A stretch of DNA of 53,247 nucleotides. Source: an uncultured Nitrospira sp. GTDB taxonomy: Bacteria > Nitrospirota > Nitrospiria > Nitrospirales > Nitrospiraceae. The notes beneath the pieces are model-generated. The model was not told the origin of the DNA. It saw only the letters and a list, made by a program, of their open reading frames with translations, and ran no database searches. Position 1 is the stretch's first letter. Every line of letters starts with the position of its first letter. The position numbers and the translations under genes are program-made. The stretch is taken from the NCBI GenBank assembly GCA_902500715.1, contig CABVRO010000009.1, positions 1-53,247 of the forward strand, read 5' to 3'. Shown here one piece after another: positions 41,468 to 50,874 of this stretch.

Positions 41468-44068
41468 CTACCGCGGGCGCGCGATGCCGAGCTTTTGCAT
41501 TTTTGATTGAAGGGTGGTTCGCTTCATTCCCAAACGAGCCGCAGCCCCGGCGTCGCCGCCGATGACCCAGTTCGTCTCTCTCAGCGCCTTGAGAATGTGC
41601 TCGCGCTCGGCGTCCTCCAGCGTCGTGGCCGATCCGTTCCCCACCGGGGCAGTGCGTTTCAGTTCCGCGGTGGAGACGAACAGCTCCGAGCCGGAGGACA
41701 GGATCACCGCCCGTTCGATGTAATTTTCCAGCTCCCGCACATTGCCGGGCCAGGAATAGGCCTGAAGCGCTTTCATGGCCTCAGCCGGAACGGTTTCGAT
41801 CCGCCGCTTCATGCGCGCGGCGAACTTCTGGACGAAGTGCCGGACCAGCAGGGACACATCTTCCGTCCGTTCGCGAAGCGGCGGCACCGTGATCGGGAAC
41901 ACCTTCAGCCGATAGTAAAGATCGCTGCGGAATTTCTGATCCTCCACCATCTGGCCAAGATCCCGATTGGTCGCGGCGATCACCCGGACGTTGACACGAA
42001 TGGTTCTGGTGCTCCCCAGACGTTCGAACTCCTGCTCCTGCAACACACGCAGCAGCTTGACCTGAAGCTCCAACGGAATCTCTCCCACCTCATCCAGAAA
42101 AATCGTCCCGCCGTCGGCCAATTCGAACCGCCCGATCTTCGTTGCGATGGCCCCGGTAAACGCTCCCTTTTCATGTCCGAACAGTTCGCTCTCCAGCAGG
42201 CCGGTGGGAATCGCGGCACAATTGAGTTTGACGAAGGTTCGTTCCCGTCGATCGCTGAGACTGTGCAAGGCCCTCGCGATCAACTCCTTCCCGCTGCCCG
42301 TTTCACCGAGTATCAGCACAGTGGAATCGGTAGTCGCGACGGTCTGCACCTGTTTGAGCACCTGTTTCAGGGCGCGGCTGTCTCCGACGATTTCTTCGAA
42401 GTTGTACGACGTTTGAATTTCTTCCTGGAGATAGACCTTCTCCTTGGCAAGCTTATCCTTGAGCGCGGCAATCTCCCGGAACGCGAGCGCATTTTCCACC
42501 GCAATGGCGACTTGCTGCGCCACTTGGGCCAGCAGCTGCACGTCCTCCTCTCCAAATCCATCGTCTCTCCGCCGACCGACATTCAGCGCCCCCAGCGCAC
42601 GGTTATGGGAGAGAAGCGGAACGGAGCAGAACGACTTGACCCCGCGATCCAGCAATTCTTGAGCGATGGGCGACATTCCCGCCATCTCTCGTAACTCCTG
42701 CTCGCCGAACAACGCCGCCCGGCCCGTCGTGATGGCCTGACAGGAAGGAGACCGCGAACTTTCTTCGATCCGCCCTTCTTCGATGAAGCTTTCGTTCCGT
42801 TCGAAATCCAACACATGGATGCGCCACCGTCCCGTCTCGTCGTTGCAGAGAAGCAGGCTGGAGCCGTCGTGTTGGATCACCCGGCGGAGGCAGGCGCTGA
42901 CCGTGGGAAAGAGTTGTTCCAGATCCAGGTGGGATACCACCGCATTGTTGACTTCGAGCAACAGGCGCTGGCGATCGCGTTCCCGCGTCAGTTGCGCCTG
43001 ATAGCTCAAGGCCGTTTCACCGGTGAGCGCGTTGTCGAGGGCCACCGCCACCTGTTTGGCCACCTGCTGCATGAGGACGATCTCGCGCTTTTCATAGACC
43101 CGCGACTGAAGACTGCCGAACCCCATGGCGCCCAGCCGGCGCTGAGCCGTCGTGAGCGGCACGACACAAAACGACCGCACGCCGTTCTCGCGAAACAGCG
43201 TCATCAATCCGGGAAAGCGAGTTTCCGTCTCCACGTCATGTACCGTCAGCGGCTGCTGGGTCTTCCACACCAAGCCGCCCGGCGATTCCTCGATGGGCGT
43301 TTCGAGCCCGGGGCGAATGGTCGACGGCTCCGAAGTCACCAGCAGCCACAAGCGCATCTTGTCCGTTGCGGGATCATGGAGCACCGCATTGATGAAATCG
43401 AACGGCACGAGTTGGGGGAGCCGCCCGGCCAAGTCCTCGAGCAGCCGGGTAAGATCGCGATGGGAAGCGATCGATTCCGTCACGTCCAGCAGCAACTGCA
43501 ACCGGTCGCGCTCGTCGCTCAAGGCCTGGTGATGCAGCACGTTGTCCACGGCGACGGCGACCAGTTTGGCGACCTGATTGAGAAACTCCACATCGGCATC
43601 GCCGAACGCGGAGGTTCTCAGACTGCCGAATCCGATCGCGCCGAGTCGCCGCATCGCCGTGGTGAGGGGACAGAAGCAGAGCGATTGCACGCCGATGCTC
43701 CGGAGCGCGCCGAGCCCGGGCTTGTACCGCGTTTCATCGGCCAGCGACGGGATCATCAACGGCTGCTGATGCGACCAGACCCAGCCGCTGGCGGACTCCT
43801 CCATCGGGATTTCCATGCCGTCCAGCCGGTTCGTTACCCCCCGCGCCTCAACCGTTTCAAGCACATGCACCTTCATGACCTGCTTCGCCGGATCGTGCAG
43901 CACCAGGCCGATGAAATCGAAAGGGGCGACAGCGGGCAGCCGTTGTGCGAGGTCTCGAAACAGGGCCGGGAGATCCCTGTGCAGAGAGATCGCCTCGGCC
44001 ACCTGCAACAGGGCCTTGCGCGGATCGGCGGCACTCGTTTCGAGTTCGGTCGGAAGGGTGTCTCGCAT
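41468..44068 (-). CDS. Sigma-54-dependent transcriptional activator with three GAF domains (FhlA-like)
   Basis: An 866-residue enhancer-binding protein. Three GAF domains cover about residues 15-165, 190-345 and 370-525 (repeated patterns such as SVPLLSHNRALGALNVGRR and CVVPLTTAQRRLGAMGFGSLQ). The AAA+ domain (about 550-790) has Walker A (GETGSGKE), the sigma-54 contact loop GAFTGA, Walker B (GGTIFLDEVGEI) and the arginine-finger region. A Fis-type helix-turn-helix ends the protein (NWVIGGDAGAAARLGMKRTTLQSKMQKLGI). ATG 44068 is used; the frame is open to a TTG at 44098 and neither has a good ribosome binding site. GAF ligands are unknown. It could serve the sigma-54 promoters at 11645 and 52966, but this is untested. 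Confidence 0.95.
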   Translation of the reverse strand: MRDTLPTELETSAADPRKALLQVAEAISLHRDLPALFRDLAQRLPAVAPFDFIGLVLHDPAKQVMKVHVLETVEARGVTNRLDGMEIPMEESASGWVWSHQQPLMIPSLADETRYKPGLGALRSIGVQSLCFCPLTTAMRRLGAIGFGSLRTSAFGDADVEFLNQVAKLVAVAVDNVLHHQALSDERDRLQLLLDVTESIASHRDLTRLLEDLAGRLPQLVPFDFINAVLHDPATDKMRLWLLVTSEPSTIRPGLETPIEESPGGLVWKTQQPLTVHDVETETRFPGLMTLFRENGVRSFCVVPLTTAQRRLGAMGFGSLQSRVYEKREIVLMQQVAKQVAVALDNALTGETALSYQAQLTRERDRQRLLLEVNNAVVSHLDLEQLFPTVSACLRRVIQHDGSSLLLCNDETGRWRIHVLDFERNESFIEEGRIEESSRSPSCQAITTGRAALFGEQELREMAGMSPIAQELLDRGVKSFCSVPLLSHNRALGALNVGRRRDDGFGEEDVQLLAQVAQQVAIAVENALAFREIAALKDKLAKEKVYLQEEIQTSYNFEEIVGDSRALKQVLKQVQTVATTDSTVLILGETGSGKELIARALHSLSDRRERTFVKLNCAAIPTGLLESELFGHEKGAFTGAIATKIGRFELADGGTIFLDEVGEIPLELQVKLLRVLQEQEFERLGSTRTIRVNVRVIAATNRDLGQMVEDQKFRSDLYYRLKVFPITVPPLRERTEDVSLLVRHFVQKFAARMKRRIETVPAEAMKALQAYSWPGNVRELENYIERAVILSSGSELFVSTAELKRTAPVGNGSATTLEDAEREHILKALRETNWVIGGDAGAAARLGMKRTTLQSKMQKLGIARPR

Positions 44069-44288
44069 GAAGAATAGTATGGAGATTCTCGGGGGCAAGA
44101 CGCAACTGTTGAATAGCGAACCTCCTCAGCGCTCTGGCGGGGAAACGAGAATCGCCACGGCTCGATCGAAGACCCGCACGGATTCCTCCCGGACGAGAAA
44201 GAAGTGTCAACTTTACAGATCCTGAGGGGCAGGCTATCATCGTCCGAGTTTCATACGTACCTTCACCCAAATCAGCAAGGAGACACCG

Positions 44289-44837
44289 ATGGGCTGGATC
44301 GTCGTCGTCGCGCTGGTGCTGTTCGTGATGATCGTCATCGGCATGTATAACTCGCTCGTCCGTCTCCGCGCCGCCTGCGACAGCGCCTGGGCCGATATCG
44401 ATGTCCAGCTCAAGCGCCGGTACGATCTGATTCCCAACCTCGTGGAGACGGTCAAGGCCTATGCGGCCCATGAAAAGGGCGCGCTGGAAGCCGTGATCAA
44501 TGCCCGGGCGAAAGCCATGTCGGCTCAAGGGCCGGAGGCGAAAGGCACTGCGGAAACGCAACTCACTCAATCGCTGAAATCACTGTTCGCCCTCGCCGAG
44601 GCCTATCCGCAATTACGGGCGGTGGAAGCCTTCAACCAACTCCAGGGCAGCCTCAACCAGATCGAAGACGCCGTGCAGAACGCCAGGCGCTACTATAATG
44701 CCGTGGTCCGCGACTACAATGCGAAGACCCAGGAAATCCCCACCAATCTCATTGCCGGCTGGTTCAATTTCGTCGGCCGCCAGTTCTTCGAACTCACGGA
44801 CACCGTCCAGCGCGAGCCACCGAAGGTACAGTTCTAG
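44289..44837 (+). CDS. LemA family protein
   Basis: A 182-residue LemA protein with AAGGAG before the ATG. One N-terminal membrane helix (GWIVVVALVLFVMIVIGMYNSLV) is followed by the family core: DSAWADIDVQLKRRYDLIPNLVETVKAYAAHEKGALEAVINARAKAM, LAEAYPQLRAVEAFNQLQGSLNQIEDAVQNARRYYNAVVRDYNAKTQEIPTNLIAG and the FEL terminus. LemA proteins form an anti-parallel helical bundle facing the cytoplasm or periplasm; the function is not settled. It is followed 49 bp later by a DUF2207 gene, its usual partner. Confidence 0.96.
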   Translation: MGWIVVVALVLFVMIVIGMYNSLVRLRAACDSAWADIDVQLKRRYDLIPNLVETVKAYAAHEKGALEAVINARAKAMSAQGPEAKGTAETQLTQSLKSLFALAEAYPQLRAVEAFNQLQGSLNQIEDAVQNARRYYNAVVRDYNAKTQEIPTNLIAGWFNFVGRQFFELTDTVQREPPKVQF

Positions 44838-44886
44838 CGTGGGCCGACCCGCCGGTCCAGACAGGAGCGCCGGGCGAAGTCCGAGG

Positions 44887-46611
44887 ATGACGCCGCGCCT
44901 GCTCATCGTTCCCCTGCTCTGCCTCCTCACCTTCAGCCAACTCCTCCCTGCGGCAGCCCGTTCGTTCGTGCTCAGCCGGTTCGACGTCGAGATCCAAGTT
45001 CTGTCCGGCGGCGACCTCCTGGTCACAGAGACCGTCAGCCCCCGCTTCGAAGGCGCCTGGAACGGAATCGAGCGCTTGATTCCCGTCGAATATCGGACCC
45101 CGCAAGGCTTCAATTACAGCCTCCTGCTGGATCGAATCACCGTCACAGACGAACAGGGCACGCCCCTCACATTCGAAAGCAGCCGGGAGCGGCATTACCG
45201 GAACTTCCGGATCTGGATTCCCGGCGCGACCAATGCCACCCGTACGTTCGTCTTGAAGTATCGTGTGAGAAACGGGCTGAAATTTTTCGAGGATCACGAC
45301 GAACTCTATTGGAACGTCACCGGCGACGAATGGGACGTGCCTATCGAGCAGGCCTCCGCGCGAATCATCCTGCCGACGCAGACGACGGGTATCCGCGCCC
45401 AGGCCTTCACGGGCGCCTACGGTGCGCGCGAGTCGGCGGCGACGGTGGAGATCGTCGGAGCCGGCGTCGGGATGACCATGACACGCGCCCTCGGCTTTCG
45501 CGAGGGACTCACCGCCGTCGTCGGCTGGGACAAGGGCATCGTGGCGGCCCCCACGGCAGTAGATCAGACGCGCACGTTCCTCGTAAGCAACTGGGCACTG
45601 GGGATTCCCCTGCTCGTCTTCATGGTCATGTATCGCCTGTGGGCCACGCGAGGCAGGGATCCGCGACTCCGGCCTATCACCGTCCTCTATGAACCACCGG
45701 ACCGACTGACCCCGGCCGAGGCCGGCACGCTCGTGGATGAGAGTCCCGATACTCGCGACCTCACGGCTACCGTCGTCGATCTCGCCGTGCGTGGATACAT
45801 CCGGATTGTCGAACAGAAGGCTGAGCACTTGTTCGGCCTCTGGTCGAGTACCGACTATCGCTTTCATCGCACCAAGCCCGCTCAGGAGTGGACCACCTTA
45901 CCGGCCTACGAACGGCTCCTGCTGGAAGCCCTGTTCAAAGAGACCGCCACGGACGACGTCTCGCTGAGCTCGCTCGAGAATCGCTTCTACAGATCCCTCC
46001 CCCCCATTCAGGACGCGATCTTTGAGTCGCTCCAAAAGCGGAAGTACTATACGCAGCGGCCCGATCGGGTGAAGCAGGGGTATCTGGTCGGAGGAATCGT
46101 GCTGGGCATGCTGCTGACGTTTGCCCTCTCCGCGCTGGCCGCTCGATCGGGCATGGCGCCCATGACGTTCGTCTGGGCCGGCATCCTGTCGGGCCTGATC
46201 GTGGTCGGGTTCGGCCGCATCATGCCGGCGCGCACGCTGCAAGGGAGTAGGGCACTGGAAGGCGTCTTGGGATTCGAGGAGTTTCTCACCCGCGTGGAAG
46301 CCGACCGCTTCGATCGTGTCGTCAAAACGCCGGAGTTGTTCGAGAAATTTCTCCCCTACGCGATGGCACTCGGGGTGGAGAAAAATTGGGCAGGGGCCTT
46401 CGAGTCGATCGTGACGACCGCGCCGGCCTGGTACCAGGGAGCGGATATCGCGCAGTTCAGCACCAGCGGCTTCACCAGCCGCATGGGCGACATGGCCGCG
46501 CGCACCGGCACCACCATGACGTCGGCCCCGCGCAGTTCAGGCGGGTCGGGATTCAGCAGGGGCGGATCGTCGGGCGGCGGGTTCGGCGGCGGCGGCGGAC
46601 GGGGATTCTGA
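44887..46611 (+). CDS. DUF2207 membrane protein
   Basis: A 574-residue protein starting at ATG 44887; the frame is open further back into the LemA gene but that part is out of register. It has a signal peptide (LLIVPLLCLLTFSQLLPAAARS), a periplasmic DUF2207 domain (FDVEIQVLSGGDLLVTETVSPRFEG ... FRIWIPGATNATRTFVLKYRVRNGLKFFEDHDELYWNVTGDEWDVPIEQASARI), a membrane helix near residue 240 and two more near 400-440. The C-terminal tail is Gly/Ser-rich and ends GGGFGGGGGRGF, which occurs in this family. The LemA-DUF2207 pair is common in bacteria; the role is unknown. Confidence 0.95.
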   Translation: MTPRLLIVPLLCLLTFSQLLPAAARSFVLSRFDVEIQVLSGGDLLVTETVSPRFEGAWNGIERLIPVEYRTPQGFNYSLLLDRITVTDEQGTPLTFESSRERHYRNFRIWIPGATNATRTFVLKYRVRNGLKFFEDHDELYWNVTGDEWDVPIEQASARIILPTQTTGIRAQAFTGAYGARESAATVEIVGAGVGMTMTRALGFREGLTAVVGWDKGIVAAPTAVDQTRTFLVSNWALGIPLLVFMVMYRLWATRGRDPRLRPITVLYEPPDRLTPAEAGTLVDESPDTRDLTATVVDLAVRGYIRIVEQKAEHLFGLWSSTDYRFHRTKPAQEWTTLPAYERLLLEALFKETATDDVSLSSLENRFYRSLPPIQDAIFESLQKRKYYTQRPDRVKQGYLVGGIVLGMLLTFALSALAARSGMAPMTFVWAGILSGLIVVGFGRIMPARTLQGSRALEGVLGFEEFLTRVEADRFDRVVKTPELFEKFLPYAMALGVEKNWAGAFESIVTTAPAWYQGADIAQFSTSGFTSRMGDMAARTGTTMTSAPRSSGGSGFSRGGSSGGGFGGGGGRGF

Positions 46612-46646
46612 ACGCAGAGGGCTCACCTGAATGGCAGATGACCGAA

Positions 46647-49600
46647 TCACCGGCGCAGCGGCTTCTGCACGACGGCGAGCTCGGTGCCGGGCGGAAATGC
46701 CGAACCCAATTGAATCTTCCGCGCGGGTCCGCGGAGTGTCACCCGCATCTTCTGCCCGTCCCATTGCCACGTGATGGAGCCGCCGGGAAGGGCGAGGTTG
46801 GACACCGCCATCGGTTGTGAAAGCCAGGCCGGAGTAATACCGGCGCCCAGCACCACCGTGGGCTCCGCCGCCGCCTCATCGAGATAGGCCAGCATGTCCT
46901 GTTGCAATAACAGCAGCAACGCCGCCGTTTCATAGTCCGGCGAGACGGCGGTTTCATTGTGCCAGCCCCGCGCATATTGCCAGCCATCCGCCACTTCATC
47001 CTGCGTCGGCCTCGGCGCATCCCAGGTATACAGGCCCGGCGAGGCCTGGTGACTCCAGAGCTGATGAAGCGTCGCCCAGACTGCCTCCGGTCGTCCAAGC
47101 CGCAATGCCCGATGTGCCTGAGTCAGTTGGGTCGCCGCCGTCGAGGACAGCGCAGGAGGACGATACGTCGTCATCGGTTGCCCCAACTGGGTGCGGCGGG
47201 CGGCAGACCCGGCCCATGCACGCACACTGACGAGGGACGTGACACTATCCGGTGACCCGTTTGGAAACTGGCGCTGCCAACTCTCCTCCAACCCGTGAGC
47301 CTGCTGTCGCCAGCGAGCCGCCTGTTGACGTTTCCCCAGTCGTTCGGCGAAGTCAGCGGCTGCGAGCAACCCACGATAACTGACGGCATTCACATAGAAT
47401 AACGGCCAGTCCTCTCCGACACGGCCGACGATCAGGCCGTCACGCGCCGGTTGGGCCAGCAACGCCGTCCTGGTCTGCCGCCCATGGTTGAAGTCATGGG
47501 GCGAAGGAATCCAATAGGGTTCCACAAGCGGCGCGCGGGCCGTCAACATGCCTTCGATCCGTTGGGCTTTCCGGAGAATGTGCGGCCAGAGCCACTGATC
47601 GTGCACCGGGTCGGCAATATAAGCAGCCGACTCGGTCAACGCCCAGATGGCCAGGCCGGGAGCATCGGCTTCGGGGCCGGAGCCACCGGCAAAATCGTGC
47701 GAGGCCAGAAATTGTGAAAGGACCCGGCTGACATGAGGATCGCCGGCTCGCGCCAGCGCTGCCGTTATGTAGGCCCCCTGCCGATGCCAGGCACGGTAGT
47801 AAAATGTGGGATCGCCCGGCCTGGTTTCATCGTCCACGAGACTCATCATGAGATGCGTAATTTGCGCATCCATGGAGGCTAGCAGGCGCGGCTCGGGAAG
47901 CGCGAGACGAGCCCGCTTCGAGGGATGGGTGTAGTGCGTCTGAATTTCGACGGGAGGCTGCAAATCGGATAACACCACACGAACTTCGTCGTCCTTCCTC
48001 GTTGAGGCCGACGCAAACTTCATTCGCGCATAGCCCCATCCCGACTCACCGCTCCAGGACCTGGCCGATGACTCCGCGGTCATCCAATCGGACCTATTCT
48101 CATCCCCCAAGGTGATCGATCCTGGAGCAGGCGTCGCGTTCACGGCCCATCGATGGTTGATCCCGATCTGCGCCCCGTCCCAATCCAACGCGGTCACGGG
48201 TCCGCCGGCCGGGCCCACGCTGCGAATGAGAATCGCGGGAACATGGTTCGTGTAATTCTTGAACCGCAGTTCCCAATGCGTGTCATCCAGACGGGACCAG
48301 GTCGCCTGATAGTAGGGTGTCTTCGTGACGATGGCTGGAATGTCCGGATGCCTGGAGGGCGCGAACCGTTGCCGGACATCGCTGAGCGGCACCGTCTGGC
48401 TGGTGACGACCGGAAGTCCGTCGGCATCGCAGAGCCAGATTGAGACGCCGAAGCTCGGAACATGCGGACTGAAATCCCCTCCCGGCTCGTGATACGCCGT
48501 GCCGCTCTCGGGAGCCCCCGGCACCGCCAGCGGCACATGCCCCGCCGAGCGGGGCCAAGGTCGATCCGGATCCTTCTGCATCATCGTCGTCATCAGCTCA
48601 CGCTGCGGGGTGAACTGCGTCGCCGAACGCGTGGCCTCCTGAAACTGCTGCCAGTTGTTCAGCCCGGCACAGAGCGCGAGCAACGCGGCCAGGGGAACAA
48701 CGACCCGGCGACCTGGACCGATGGCCCCCAAGGCGGCAACGGCGAGGAGGAGCGGAAGAAAGTTCAGACTGTAGACGAAGGTTTCTTCTCCGTAGAGAAG
48801 GTGCAGCAGAGTCTCAAACCCCAGCAGGCCGGCCAAGACGAGGCGGAATCGAAGATGGTGATCGAGGGTGACCAGCCGCCAGAGTCCATTCAACAGCAAG
48901 GCCGACCAGAGTCCGACGGCCAGTAGCCCCAGCGGACCGGCCGATCCCGGGCGGGAAAATTGAAACGACAGACGTTCGGACAGGCGAAACGAATCGGATT
49001 TCGCCTGAGTGTATGCATCGTCCTTCATGAACCGGACGTCCGGGGCGACCACCGTGTGGAAGACCAGGGATGATAGGACGTTGGCGGCTCCCCCGGATTG
49101 GGGATGATTGATGAACTCCACCTCTTCGCGATGGCCGATAAAAAATTCGGACGTGGGAAAGATGACCTTCTGCACACCCCAAAGCAGGACCACCACACAC
49201 AACGCATTGACGGAGAGTTGCATCGCCTGCTTCCAGGGCCATCGAACAAGCGTCACCAGCAGACCGGCCATCCAGTTCGTCACGGTAAAGCTGAGCGTCA
49301 ATGCACTCGCGATCACATAGGCTGTCGCTCCGAACGTCCGCTGCTCGGCGAACAAGAGCAGCACCAGGGCCACCATGATCGACAGCGAGCCCCAGGAACA
49401 GGAATTGGGCACCGGAAGCCAGAACAGGGCCGAGGCGCTGCAAAGCCCGAGCAGCGTAAAGACCGAGGCATCCAGTCTGCGACAACCAAGCAAGCGGAAC
49501 AGCAGGTACAATGTCCCGGCCCATAGGCCGCCCACCAGGCCGGTGATGAGCAACACCGCGCGAAGCGGGCTGGTGCTCAACGCATGCTTCGCAATATAGA

Positions 49601-49952
49601 CCGGGATGAAGGTGATCAATGAAAACAGCGGATGCACAGACGTCCGATAGTGGTCGTCGTGCACCCGGCTCATGTTCGAGATTTCGCGCAGGGTGTCGGC
49701 CTCGAACCAGAAATCCATCGACTGAAACAGGAACGAGGGCATGGATCGCGCAATCAACAGACACAGGATGGCTACGGACAGCGCGACCAACCCGGCAAAG
49801 ACCCAATCCGTCCGGTCCATCCTGACCGGGCGGGGCGTTGACTTGAACGAGAGCGCCGGAAACCCCAGGCTCTCCGCTTGTGCGTGAGGCTCGCGGCGAG
49901 GAAGCAACTGAAGAGCGCCACTGGTTCTGACTAACCCCATACTGAGGAGCAT
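46647..49952 (-). CDS. Large membrane protein: GT-C-like N-terminal part fused to a probable alpha/alpha-barrel glycosidase-like part
   Basis: A protein of up to 1101 residues. Residues about 50-450 hold around ten membrane helices; the first outer loop FWFEADTLREISNMSRVHDDHYRTSVHPLFSL has the acidic pair and His-Pro typical of GT-C (PMT/ArnT-like) enzymes. Residues about 500-660 look like beta domains (WSRLDDTHWELRFKNYTNHVPAILIRSV). The rest is helical with FYYRAWHRQGAYITAALARAGDP, GLAIWALTESAAYI, GWQYARGWHNETAVSPDYETAALLLLLQQDML, resembling the (alpha/alpha)6 toroid of GH-15/65/94-like enzymes. The start is uncertain (49952 or 49820, MDRTDW). I recognise no single named family. It may add or trim surface sugars. 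Confidence 0.75.
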   Translation of the reverse strand: MLLSMGLVRTSGALQLLPRREPHAQAESLGFPALSFKSTPRPVRMDRTDWVFAGLVALSVAILCLLIARSMPSFLFQSMDFWFEADTLREISNMSRVHDDHYRTSVHPLFSLITFIPVYIAKHALSTSPLRAVLLITGLVGGLWAGTLYLLFRLLGCRRLDASVFTLLGLCSASALFWLPVPNSCSWGSLSIMVALVLLLFAEQRTFGATAYVIASALTLSFTVTNWMAGLLVTLVRWPWKQAMQLSVNALCVVVLLWGVQKVIFPTSEFFIGHREEVEFINHPQSGGAANVLSSLVFHTVVAPDVRFMKDDAYTQAKSDSFRLSERLSFQFSRPGSAGPLGLLAVGLWSALLLNGLWRLVTLDHHLRFRLVLAGLLGFETLLHLLYGEETFVYSLNFLPLLLAVAALGAIGPGRRVVVPLAALLALCAGLNNWQQFQEATRSATQFTPQRELMTTMMQKDPDRPWPRSAGHVPLAVPGAPESGTAYHEPGGDFSPHVPSFGVSIWLCDADGLPVVTSQTVPLSDVRQRFAPSRHPDIPAIVTKTPYYQATWSRLDDTHWELRFKNYTNHVPAILIRSVGPAGGPVTALDWDGAQIGINHRWAVNATPAPGSITLGDENRSDWMTAESSARSWSGESGWGYARMKFASASTRKDDEVRVVLSDLQPPVEIQTHYTHPSKRARLALPEPRLLASMDAQITHLMMSLVDDETRPGDPTFYYRAWHRQGAYITAALARAGDPHVSRVLSQFLASHDFAGGSGPEADAPGLAIWALTESAAYIADPVHDQWLWPHILRKAQRIEGMLTARAPLVEPYWIPSPHDFNHGRQTRTALLAQPARDGLIVGRVGEDWPLFYVNAVSYRGLLAAADFAERLGKRQQAARWRQQAHGLEESWQRQFPNGSPDSVTSLVSVRAWAGSAARRTQLGQPMTTYRPPALSSTAATQLTQAHRALRLGRPEAVWATLHQLWSHQASPGLYTWDAPRPTQDEVADGWQYARGWHNETAVSPDYETAALLLLLQQDMLAYLDEAAAEPTVVLGAGITPAWLSQPMAVSNLALPGGSITWQWDGQKMRVTLRGPARKIQLGSAFPPGTELAVVQKPLRR

Positions 49953-50555
49953 CCTGCTAAAAAATAATCCGCGACGCGGCTCGACGACGCGCCAGGTTCG
50001 GGCGATTTCAAGGAAACGGTCAAGCCCGATTGTGGGCCTGAAGCGAGGAGAGGACGCTCAGTTGGGGAAGAACGACGAGCTTCCTGTCAGGTGCGCACTT
50101 CATTATTCCTAACAGACCGAACCGGTGAGATCAACCCTCGGCCCGTGAAGAACTCAGCTTCTCCAAGAAATTCCCATGCCTGCAAGCGCGCGCTGTTGCC
50201 TCCCTGCGACATTGTGTCATATTCGAACAGACGAGCAGACAACTCGGTACAGGAACGCAGCGAATCCGTAGATTGTGGCTATTGGTAAGACGAACGGGGA
50301 GCGGAAACGTTTCCGGACGGTAAAGCTTTTTTCAGGACCGTGTACCAGGCGCTGGAATGCAGGTAGTCACATGACCGTACGAATCGGGCTCGGATAGGGA
50401 GAACGTGGAGGCCGGCAGGGAGCCATTGCAGAGGGACACTCTTCCGGTCATCACCGGACTCGCCAGGCATTTTGCACGACGAGCAAGACTAGCAGGCTGC
50501 GAAAAAACTCGATTTTGCGCAATAGAATGCGATCAGTTCACGTGGCGTGTTGGTA
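49953..50555. other. 603-bp region without a recognisable gene
   Basis: Short open frames on both strands lack start signals and domains. It includes the upstream region of the large membrane protein gene (minus strand) and, at its right end, a repeat remnant starting near 50491 (AGCAGGCTGCGAAAAAACTC). Nothing else can be supported. Confidence 0.4.
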
Positions 50556-50607
50556 TCAGAATCGCCCGCAGGATGCGCAAAAAGGCCGTCCAGCAGGGTC
50601 GCCAGTG
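50491..50607. repeat. Remnant(s) of the dispersed palindromic element family
   Basis: GCAGGATGCGCAAAAAGGCC followed by GTCCAGCAGGGTCGCCAGTG at 50568-50607 matches the left-arm pattern of the elements at 24635 and 25231 (GCAGGCTG-C-AAAA-GTCCAGCA-GG-CGC). A second arm-like piece, GCAGGCTGCGAAAAAACTC, lies at 50492-50511. No complete palindrome is left. The piece overlaps the 3' end of the small gene at 50556-50750. Confidence 0.45.
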
Positions 50608-50750
50608 CACCCGCAACCGACGCCGCAATGGAAAACGCCTCGTAGTGCCTGAAGCGCTCGCGGCGCATGTGGGGAAAATCGCATCAGGCCATACGTCGTC
50701 ACGGCCGCTCCCAGACCGACGATCGCAATCAAGACCTTCGCAACATCCAT
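50556..50750 (-). CDS. Small membrane protein whose C-terminus runs into a repeat
   Basis: A 64-residue frame from ATG 50750 (MDVAKVLIAIVGLGAAVTTYGLMRFSPHAPRALQALRG). Residues 4-24 form a membrane helix and the N-terminal half looks like a genuine small inner-membrane protein. The last 15-20 residues (GDPAGRPFCASCGRF) are encoded by repeat sequence, so the natural end of the gene was probably replaced. No clear ribosome binding site; a GTG at 50759 is an alternative start. Function unknown. Confidence 0.4.
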   Translation of the reverse strand: MDVAKVLIAIVGLGAAVTTYGLMRFSPHAPRALQALRGVFHCGVGCGCTGDPAGRPFCASCGRF

Positions 50751-50874
50751 TGTTTCCACTTACGTAGAGGGTCAACGAAACCCTACTCGCGAATCGGAAA
50801 CGCGCCAAGAAACGGAGGAAAAATGTGCGGGGCCTCGTTCCGGGCTAATGCATAGGCTGCCGACCGAGAAGGGA

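Noticed and set aside
42815..44077. 420-codon open frame opposite the sigma-54 activator
   Set aside because: Shadow of the GAF-domain part of that gene.
44794..45867. 357-codon open frame opposite the DUF2207 gene
   Set aside because: The plus-strand LemA and DUF2207 genes explain this sequence; the antisense frame has no features.
46540..46611. Gly/Ser-rich repeat coding stretch at the end of the DUF2207 gene as a separate repeat element
   Set aside because: Gly-rich tails are normal for this protein family, so it is coding low-complexity sequence.
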